Positions 21,115-28,079 of a stretch of 33,214 nucleotides of DNA are shown in pieces. The position numbers and the translations under genes were made by a program. Each line of letters begins with the position of its first letter. The stretch's first letter is position 1. The stretch is from Clostridia bacterium (GTDB lineage Bacteria > Bacillota > Clostridia > Christensenellales > Aristaeellaceae): assembly GCA_017397765.1 (NCBI GenBank), contig JAFQIB010000005.1, positions 1-33,214 of the forward strand, in the 5' to 3' direction. The notes beneath the pieces were generated by a model, which worked only from the letters and a program-made list of their open reading frames with translations, did no database searches and was not told where the DNA came from.

Positions 21115-23679
21115 TTACTGCCCCCTTTCTACAATGTAGCTTCTTGCAGGAACGTTCACGCCGTCAGCGGTGTACGCTTCACTGCCGTAGTTGACATAGA
21201 CCTTGACACCATTCTCATAGCCGGTGACCGCCAGGTTGTCGCCAATGCGGTCATGGGAGACGATGCGCTGCTGGTTGAGGCCTTCCATGTCTGCCTGATA
21301 CTTGGTGATCAGCTCTGCAGCCTGCTCAGCCCAGTCGGCGTAATTGGAGCCGCAGTAGGTGGAATGCACAGTATCCTGCAGCACCCAGGTGTCCTCAGCC
21401 ATGAAGGTGAAGTTCAATCCGGCGCCGTATTCAGCGCAGCGCAGGAACTCCTGCCAGTAGTCGCCGGCCAGGTTGATGGGATCACCGGTGTAATCCTTCA
21501 TACCGTGCAGGGCGATCTGGTAGAACGGCACAGCCTTGTCAATGATGTTGTACTTGGTGCCGGTCAGATCCATATCCGTGATGATGTCTGCATAGGGCAC
21601 TGCGTAGTCATTGCCGTTGCGGATCATCACGCTCTGGTTATTGGCCTTGGCATTCTTCAGGGTCTGGACGTTCATGTCCTTCACCTGCTCACGAGTCGTG
21701 GTATCCTTGGGGTTGTAGTCCGCACTCAGGAGCGTACCGATGTCGCGGAAGGACACACCATATGCGCCCATCTCCGACAGGGCCTTGAGCATATTATCCG
21801 TGCTTGCCTGCGCATAGTCAGGGCGCACCAGATAGAAGCTGTCAAGCCATTCAGCAGGCTGGAACTGAACCGGGTCAAAGGGCAGCAGCTCAATCTGCTC
21901 GCGGGTGGTGTAGCGGGCCGCATGGTTGAAGGCAATGAAGCCCTCCAGGATGCCGCTGTCATAAGCGAAGCAGTTCACGCCGTCAAAGTAGAGCGGCACG
22001 TTCAGGGACTTCGCCTTGGCAATCAGCTGCGTCATGGCCTTGCGGCCGCCCAGCTGACGGATGACGTCCACATCGGTGAACACCTGCTGCGTAATACCGC
22101 CGTTTGCCCAGCCGGCAAAGCGAACATTCAGGTTGTTCACTCCCCTGCCGGTCATGTCCGCAATGATCTCCTCAGCCTGCGCAAAGGTCGTGGTGGCCAC
22201 CACGGAATCAATGGGCAGACCGAACTTAACAACCGTCTTGTCAATCGCGCCGATCATTTCCACCGCGACGGGGCTGTTCTGAGACGCCTTGGCAGCTGCC
22301 ATCTCGGGGTAGGTTTCGCGCAGGTAGACGCCGTAAGCGTTCGCCATATCCACATAGTTCGTGGAATCCAGGAAGCGATAGCGATGGATCAGCGTTTCCT
22401 GGGGCAGGCCCGCCTCAAACATGTACACCAGCTGAGCGGTCTTGGCAGACACGTTGTACTGGTCCGCATGGATGACATTGTACTTGGCGTTCAGGGAGTT
22501 ATAGCTGCTGTAACGGCCGCTGATATCCGCCTGGATGCCGCCAAAGGAGGTTGCACCCTCCATGAAGCACAGGAAGGAGCCGCCGTTCTTGGCCATGCCG
22601 AACACCGGGAAGCTGTTGCGGGTCTCATTCACCATCTCGTTGCGGCGGACTGCGTAGTCCCAGCCGTAGAGGTTGGCGTAGTAGCTGTTCTGCAGGGTCT
22701 TGCCGTTATTGAAGTTGATCAGCGCGCCGCCGCCTTCGGGAATCAGCATGAAGCCCTCATCCGTCGTCTCAGCCGCACCGAACATGGGCAGAGGCGTGAT
22801 GTTGGTGATGGGGTAATCGGTCTTGTAGCGGATATCGCCGTAGGGCACCTCGACCACCAGATCATTGCCTTCCAGACGGTAGACCAGGCTGACATTGAAC
22901 ACAGCGCCGGAATTATCCTTGGAGCCGGCCACCAGCTGCTGATCGATCTCGTAATCAGCCTGGGTGTAGCCGCCCTCTGCGAAGTAATCCTGGATCTTCT
23001 TCTTGTTGTTCTCGGAGGTGTTGGACTTGAGGATGTACAGCGCCTGCTCCGTCACGGAGGGGTACAGGGCGATGATCTCATCCTTGTTCTTCTTGGAATC
23101 CAGCTTGGCAGGCTCATACAGCGTGTAGTTGCTGGAGAGCTTCTTCTGCGTAGCCTTCTTCATGTTGGCAACGAACTGATCGTAGCGCTCCTTGGTGATG
23201 GCCGTGGGGATGCAGTAGATCTTTTCGATCTTGCCGACCGCGTACTTCACCTTGATGGAGCCATCCTCCTGCTGGTCAATGGCGTAGTTGCCATTCACGA
23301 TGGAGAACTTGTAGTTGTTCAGATCCACCGTGCCGCTGGAGGTGGTGTAGGAAACGATCGCCGTTGCCTGCATGGACTCCTTGTAGGCGGAGTTGGCAAT
23401 GGGATCGGAATCAGCCTTGGCAGGATTGGAAAGCCATTCCTGACCGGTCGCCTTGTTGGTGACCTTGAAATGCGTCGTCGTGGGGTCCATTTCAAAGGAC
23501 AGCTGATCGTTTTCCATGACAAGGGGCTTCGTGTCCCCTTCGTAGTACATGATTTCAGGGCTTTCCAGCGCAGCGGTATCTTCTTCGGTATACAGCGGAA
23601 TGATGACAAAGAATACCAGCGCAGCAATCAGGGCGATCACAATCAACCAGGAAAGCAAGCGCAAAATGAGTTTCTTCAT
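21115..23679 (-). CDS. DUF5696-like membrane-anchored surface protein, possible glycosidase fold
   Basis: The 854-residue protein has one N-terminal membrane helix (about 7-28), so the bulk lies outside the cell. The first part (about 40-450) looks like a beta-rich domain with GH-type phrases such as EGGGALINFNNGK. The second part (about 480-810) resembles a TIM barrel, with alternating strands such as NNLNVRFAGW, VPLYFDGVNCF, GVSFRDIG and FTFMAEDTW. The last 45 residues read like a beta-sandwich end. I recall DUF5696 proteins beside YIP1 and sugar importers in Paenibacillus-like genomes. A glycan-processing role is inferred from fold impression and context; no catalytic residues are assigned. 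AAGGAGGG precedes the ATG. Confidence 0.65.
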   Translation of the reverse strand: MKKLILRLLSWLIVIALIAALVFFVIIPLYTEEDTAALESPEIMYYEGDTKPLVMENDQLSFEMDPTTTHFKVTNKATGQEWLSNPAKADSDPIANSAYKESMQATAIVSYTTSSGTVDLNNYKFSIVNGNYAIDQQEDGSIKVKYAVGKIEKIYCIPTAITKERYDQFVANMKKATQKKLSSNYTLYEPAKLDSKKNKDEIIALYPSVTEQALYILKSNTSENNKKKIQDYFAEGGYTQADYEIDQQLVAGSKDNSGAVFNVSLVYRLEGNDLVVEVPYGDIRYKTDYPITNITPLPMFGAAETTDEGFMLIPEGGGALINFNNGKTLQNSYYANLYGWDYAVRRNEMVNETRNSFPVFGMAKNGGSFLCFMEGATSFGGIQADISGRYSSYNSLNAKYNVIHADQYNVSAKTAQLVYMFEAGLPQETLIHRYRFLDSTNYVDMANAYGVYLRETYPEMAAAKASQNSPVAVEMIGAIDKTVVKFGLPIDSVVATTTFAQAEEIIADMTGRGVNNLNVRFAGWANGGITQQVFTDVDVIRQLGGRKAMTQLIAKAKSLNVPLYFDGVNCFAYDSGILEGFIAFNHAARYTTREQIELLPFDPVQFQPAEWLDSFYLVRPDYAQASTDNMLKALSEMGAYGVSFRDIGTLLSADYNPKDTTTREQVKDMNVQTLKNAKANNQSVMIRNGNDYAVPYADIITDMDLTGTKYNIIDKAVPFYQIALHGMKDYTGDPINLAGDYWQEFLRCAEYGAGLNFTFMAEDTWVLQDTVHSTYCGSNYADWAEQAAELITKYQADMEGLNQQRIVSHDRIGDNLAVTGYENGVKVYVNYGSEAYTADGVNVPARSYIVERGQ

Positions 23680-23693
23680 TTCTTACTCCCTCC

Positions 23694-24371
23694 TTAATAC
23701 AAGCGGAATGCGATCTCACGATACAGAGAGATGAAGAAGCTCGCCGCATCGCCCAGAAGGCTGAAGAACACCAGCAGCAGGAAAATGATAATCAAAGCAC
23801 CGACAACGGTCACAACCAGGAAGACCATCGTCTTTCCGGGGCTGTAATCATGCACCTGCATCAGACCGATGAACACCAGGAATACACTCCAGACAACCGA
23901 AAAGCTGCCCAGCACCGTATAGAAGGCGTACTCGTCAAAGGAAAGGAAGTTGCTGATGAACACCATGGGCAGCTGGATCATCGTGTAAGGAACCAGCGCA
24001 TAGCACATGGCGATGTAGATGTCGCTGAAGCGACCCTTGCCGTCAAACAGCGTGGTCATGGACCAGTTGGCCAGACACAGGATCAGGAAGGGCAGCAGCA
24101 GCGACGCTGCCTGCTCAAAAACGTTGATATACTGCAGCGGCGCGTTGATGAACTGGAAGTTGGTGTACATCAGCTGCAGCACGCGGGTGACCAGGAACAG
24201 CAACAGGAAGGTAGTGGCTGCGGCAAAGGAGCCGCGCTTTTCATGGGTCAGATCCCAGAAACCGTCAAAGGGATGGAACAACACATACTTGGCATACTTC
24301 AGGGATGCAACATACTTGTCCCACTTTGCACGGCGGGCTGCATTTTTAGTGCTGGACTTTGTTGCGCTCAT
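23694..24371 (-). CDS. YIP1-family multi-pass membrane protein
   Basis: The 225-residue protein has a basic N-terminus of about 30 residues and five to six hydrophobic helices. The feature FHPFDGFWDLTHEKRGS before the first helix is typical of bacterial YIP1 (PF04893) proteins in glycan loci. Its biochemical role is unknown. The gene begins 26 nt inside the end of the NHL-repeat gene, with GGAGGTGG as ribosome binding site, and is followed 14 nt later by the DUF5696-like gene. The tight packing suggests these three products act together, perhaps as a membrane assembly. Confidence 0.7.
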   Translation of the reverse strand: MSATKSSTKNAARRAKWDKYVASLKYAKYVLFHPFDGFWDLTHEKRGSFAAATTFLLLFLVTRVLQLMYTNFQFINAPLQYINVFEQAASLLLPFLILCLANWSMTTLFDGKGRFSDIYIAMCYALVPYTMIQLPMVFISNFLSFDEYAFYTVLGSFSVVWSVFLVFIGLMQVHDYSPGKTMVFLVVTVVGALIIIFLLLVFFSLLGDAASFFISLYREIAFRLY

Positions 24372-25857
24372 GCGTTTCCACCTCCATCCTCATCTTCTTG
24401 ACCTTGCCCAGCGCGATCGGGACGATCAGCACCAGCGCCAGAACCACCACGATCCACAGGATGTTCGCTTCCACCATTTCCTTGCGGTAGAAACGGAACG
24501 CGCGGCCGTAGTTTTCGCGGTCATTGGCCATCTTGAAGTAATCCATGGCCTCTTCATACTTTTCCTGACGCATCAGGGAGCGGCCAATGCCAATGAATGC
24601 CAGGTTGTAGTTGGCATTATGGGTCAGCACTTCCTCCCACAGAAGAGCAGAACCGTCATAGTCGCCCTTGAGGTAGGAATCCGTTGCGTCGTAGATCATC
24701 TGGCCGTATTCCGTGGGCGTAAAGGCAGTAATCGCACCGCCGTTCTGATCCAGAACGAACAGGTCGTTGCCCATATGCTCAATGGAAATGGCAGAGTTGA
24801 ACGCGCCCTCGCGGCTGCCGCTGGTACCGAAGGCCCAAAGCATGACGCCCTGGCTGTCGTAGCCGAAGATACGGCCGCGGGTCTGGTCGATAACGACATA
24901 GATGTCGTTTTCCAGCACGGTGATGTCCACCAGCTTGGAGGGGCCCTTCAGGACAGAGCCTTCCAGCCAGTACAGATCGCCGATGGGAGGATAGCGGTCA
25001 TTCTTGATCAGGATATCATTGCCGATACCGTTCAGGCGGCGGATGGGCTGGGCCACATCCCAGAGCAGATCATACTCGCTGAACGAGACGTTGGTGGCGT
25101 AGATGAAGGATTCCGGATCAATGTAGATGTTGCGGTACTCCGTAGGCACGAAGGAAGCCTGCTGCTCACGCTGCGCCTTGGTCATGAAGTAGTTCTTCCA
25201 GATGTACTCTGCGAAGTTGTAGCTGACCTTGTTCGCACCGATGAAGCCGGTGAAGCTGCCGTCTGCTTCAAACTTGGCAAGGCCCTTGTTGACGTTGGTG
25301 GCCAGCACGAACACGCGGCCGGAAACGTCCACAACGATCTTTGCGGGCAGGAAGCTCAGGCTCTGGTCAAAGGTCGCATCGGTGGGCTTGGTCAGCTGCT
25401 GGATAAAGTTCAGGTCCTTATCCACCATCACCACGCGGCCATTGTTGGTATCCGCAATATAGATGTTCTCGTTCACATCTACGAACACGTCCGTGGGCGT
25501 ATTGAAGGTCGTTACCTCAGTGCCCTGGATCTGATCGATCACCCGGAACAGTTCATAGCTGCTGCCATTCCTGCGGATCTGGAGAATCCGGTTGTTGCCC
25601 GTATCGGCAACATAGATGTCGTTATTGCGCACAAAGAGGCTCTGGGGCTTCTTCATCGCAACGTCAAGGCCCAGGTCTTTGCTGTAGATCACCTTTTCAA
25701 CGCGGTAGGCGTCGGGCGATTCACGAATGTCACTCCAGTAGTCATAGTTGTATGTATAAGTACTGGGGTAGGCGTCATCCACAGCCAGGGCTGTGGTCAT
25801 TGAAGCGAGCATGAATACGGTCATGATCAGCGCTAAAAGCCGGTGCATCACCTTCAC
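24346..25857 (-). CDS. Secreted NHL-repeat protein with TPR-like segment and C-terminal anchor
   Basis: The 503-residue protein has a signal peptide (LLALIMTVFMLASMTTALA) and a beta-propeller of NHL-type repeats. Typical blades are PQSLFVRNNDIYVADTGNNR and PTDVFVDVNENIYIADTNNG. A TPR-like pair follows near 395-455 (GDYDGSALLWEEVLTHNANY, EKYEEAMDYFKMA), then a transmembrane helix at about 470-492 and a short basic cytoplasmic tail. The start is taken as GTG 25857, because AGGAGGGG lies 7 nt before it; an in-frame ATG at 25896 would place that site inside the gene. It probably sits outside the membrane as a scaffold or glycan-binding partner (inference). Confidence 0.75.
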   Translation of the reverse strand: MKVMHRLLALIMTVFMLASMTTALAVDDAYPSTYTYNYDYWSDIRESPDAYRVEKVIYSKDLGLDVAMKKPQSLFVRNNDIYVADTGNNRILQIRRNGSSYELFRVIDQIQGTEVTTFNTPTDVFVDVNENIYIADTNNGRVVMVDKDLNFIQQLTKPTDATFDQSLSFLPAKIVVDVSGRVFVLATNVNKGLAKFEADGSFTGFIGANKVSYNFAEYIWKNYFMTKAQREQQASFVPTEYRNIYIDPESFIYATNVSFSEYDLLWDVAQPIRRLNGIGNDILIKNDRYPPIGDLYWLEGSVLKGPSKLVDITVLENDIYVVIDQTRGRIFGYDSQGVMLWAFGTSGSREGAFNSAISIEHMGNDLFVLDQNGGAITAFTPTEYGQMIYDATDSYLKGDYDGSALLWEEVLTHNANYNLAFIGIGRSLMRQEKYEEAMDYFKMANDRENYGRAFRFYRKEMVEANILWIVVVLALVLIVPIALGKVKKMRMEVETHERNKVQH

Positions 25858-25915
25858 GGTCAGTCCCCTCCTGTTCTTTTGATTTTTCAAAGCCAATTGA
25901 TGTGTGTCCGAAGGC

Positions 25916-27127
25916 TTAATCCTTGATACCGGAGCTTGCCATGGTCTCCAGGATCTGGCTCTGGCTCAGGATGAAGATGGCAATCGGGACAGCCATGACC
26001 ACAACGGTAACGGCTGCGGCCTGACCGGTACGGGCAATACCGCCGGCCTGGATCTGCTGCAGTGCGTACACCAGGGTCTTTTTGGCTTCGGAGTAGATGA
26101 CCGTAGAAGCGCTGGTATTCCACAGGCTCTGCACGCTGAAGATGATAACCGTCAGCCAGGCAGGCTTGACGTTGGGCATCACGATGCTCCAGAAGATGCG
26201 GAACTCGTTGGCGCCGTCAATCTTCGCTGCTTCAATCAGCGCAGTGGGCAGACCTTCCATGAACTGCTTCATCATGAACAGACCAATGGGAGCGGCAAAC
26301 GCAGGCAGCAGCAGCGCCCAGTAGGTATCGATCATGTTCAGCTTGCTCATGATCACGTAGTTCGGGATACCGGTCACATAGCCGGAGAACATCAGGGCAG
26401 TGGTGACGACGGTGAAGAAGAACCGTCCGCCGGGGAAATCGTACTTGGCCAGCACGAACGCCGCCATGGAGGCAATGATCAGATGGCCGAAGGTACCGAC
26501 TGCCGTGATGAACACGGTGTTGAGGATGTAGCGGCTGAAGGGCACCCAGCTCTGACCCATGGTAACGATCAGGTCAGAGAAGTTGTCCAGGGTGGGATGC
26601 TTGGGGAAGACCGTGGGCGGGAAGCGGAACAGCTCGTCCAGGGGCTTCAGAGAAGAACCGATGGCGAAGATCAGCGGGAACGCCATGGCGAAGGCAACGA
26701 CGGCCAGCATCAGATAGATGCCGATATCGCCGCCCAGGGAGCGGTTGGGATGGCGGCGCTTGAACAGATGCTTGCGGGGCTTCTGGATGCGCTCGCCGCG
26801 GAGCTCTGCCAGGCGGTGCAGCTCATCTGCACGGCTCATGGAGCGGGGCCGGTTGTCCCACTGCTGATCCATGTAGTGGTAGACCTTCAGGCCGTTGGGC
26901 AGGTAGTAAACGTATTCGGTGCCGTCCGCCATCTTGATGGTGATGGTGCTGGCCATGCCGCCATTGCGGACGTTCTTGAGCACGGCAATGTCCGGATAGG
27001 GCATTTCGATCGTCATCTTTTTGGAGATGAACTTTGCCAGGCGCTCCTCGGCGATCAGCTCGCCCCGGTACTTCTTCCCTTTCAGCGTCAGGGTACCGTT
27101 GGATTTGTAATTATTCTTATTACTCAT
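25916..27127 (-). CDS. Carbohydrate ABC permease with a long cytoplasmic N-terminal extension
   Basis: The 403-residue protein has a normal six-helix MalG-type permease in its C-terminal two-thirds (from about residue 130). The EAA loop is IEAAKIDGANEFRIFWSIVMP. Before it comes a soluble extension of about 125 residues with beta-strand character (GTLTLKGKKYRG, ASTITIKMADGTEYVYYLPN) and a basic linker (KPRKHLFKRRHPNR). Family members normally have 20-40 residues here. The ATG at 27127 starts 1 nt after the upstream permease stop. An in-frame TTG at 27148 would lie inside that gene. The extension could contact the ATPase or a regulator (inference). Confidence 0.88.
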   Translation of the reverse strand: MSNKNNYKSNGTLTLKGKKYRGELIAEERLAKFISKKMTIEMPYPDIAVLKNVRNGGMASTITIKMADGTEYVYYLPNGLKVYHYMDQQWDNRPRSMSRADELHRLAELRGERIQKPRKHLFKRRHPNRSLGGDIGIYLMLAVVAFAMAFPLIFAIGSSLKPLDELFRFPPTVFPKHPTLDNFSDLIVTMGQSWVPFSRYILNTVFITAVGTFGHLIIASMAAFVLAKYDFPGGRFFFTVVTTALMFSGYVTGIPNYVIMSKLNMIDTYWALLLPAFAAPIGLFMMKQFMEGLPTALIEAAKIDGANEFRIFWSIVMPNVKPAWLTVIIFSVQSLWNTSASTVIYSEAKKTLVYALQQIQAGGIARTGQAAAVTVVVMAVPIAIFILSQSQILETMASSGIKD

Positions 27128-27128
27128 A

Positions 27129-28079
27129 TCAGGTACCCACCTTTTCAAGTGCTGCAGAAATGAACTTCTTGCACAGAATCATGACCAGGAACAGCAGCGT
27201 GGCGATGGCGGAAGCGTAGCCCATCTCGAAGCGGCTGAAGCCGTAGTCGAACAGATGCGTGACGACGGTGCGGGCGGCATAGTCCGTAGAGGGGAAGCCG
27301 GCCAGGGCACGCGGCACGTCACAGACGTTGAAGGCAGAGGTGATGCTCATAACCGCACCGAAGAGCAGCATGGGCTTCATGCTGGGCAGGGTGATGTGAT
27401 ACAGCTCCTGCCAGCGGTTGCGGACGCCGTCCACATAACCGGCCTCGTACATGCTCTTGTCGATGCCCTGGAAACCGGCGACGAAGGAAAGGAAGCCGGT
27501 GCCCATGCTCATCCACAGGATGACGATGATCAGCACAGGCATGATGTACTGCGGATTCGTCAGCCACAGGATGGGCGCATCAATCAGGCCGGTGTTCATC
27601 AGGAAGGAGTTCAGGTAGCCGTAAGCATCGCCGCGGAAGATGATGGAGAAGATGCTGTAGGCGTTGCCGGCGATACTGGGCGCATAGAAGATCACGACCG
27701 CGATAGCGCGCAGCCACTTGGGCAGCTCGTTGATGAACCATGCGAACATGAAGGACAGGATGTAGCCCACAGGGCCGGTGATGACCGCGATGACGAAGGT
27801 GTTCTTCACCGAGGTCAGGAAGACCTCGTCCTGCAGAACCAGGTTGATGTAGTTCTGCAGGCCGATGAAGCGGGCAGGCTCCAGAATGTTGTAGTAGGTG
27901 AAGCCGTAGAAGATCGAGGTACCGATGGGGAGAATGAAGAAGGTGAAGAACAGGAGCGCATAGGGAGCGAGGAAGAGATAGCACACCTTGTTATTCTTCG
28001 CCTTTTGCCAGCCGTAACGGAACTGCTCAGATTTCATCTGCATGTAGCGTCCGGCCAGACCAGCCTGATGCTGACTCAT
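27129..28079 (-). CDS. Sugar ABC transporter permease (MalF-like)
   Basis: The 316-residue protein has about 30 cytoplasmic residues, then six membrane helices. The EAA loop is YEAGYVDGVRNRWQELYHITLP, and DEVFLTSVKNTFVIAV marks the start of the permease core. It overlaps the preceding binding-protein gene by 4 nt (ATGA) and is followed after 1 nt by its permease partner. Together with the anchored binding protein they form the first of two importers in this operon. Confidence 0.93.
   Translation of the reverse strand: MSQHQAGLAGRYMQMKSEQFRYGWQKAKNNKVCYLFLAPYALLFFTFFILPIGTSIFYGFTYYNILEPARFIGLQNYINLVLQDEVFLTSVKNTFVIAVITGPVGYILSFMFAWFINELPKWLRAIAVVIFYAPSIAGNAYSIFSIIFRGDAYGYLNSFLMNTGLIDAPILWLTNPQYIMPVLIIVILWMSMGTGFLSFVAGFQGIDKSMYEAGYVDGVRNRWQELYHITLPSMKPMLLFGAVMSITSAFNVCDVPRALAGFPSTDYAARTVVTHLFDYGFSRFEMGYASAIATLLFLVMILCKKFISAALEKVGT

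Noticed and set aside
20641-23697. Very long plus-strand reading frame (over 1000 codons) opposite the DUF5696-like gene
   Set aside because: It lies opposite a gene with a good ribosome binding site, membrane helix and operon context. Its translation is rich in His, Val and Gly without domains, as expected of an antisense frame in GC-rich DNA.
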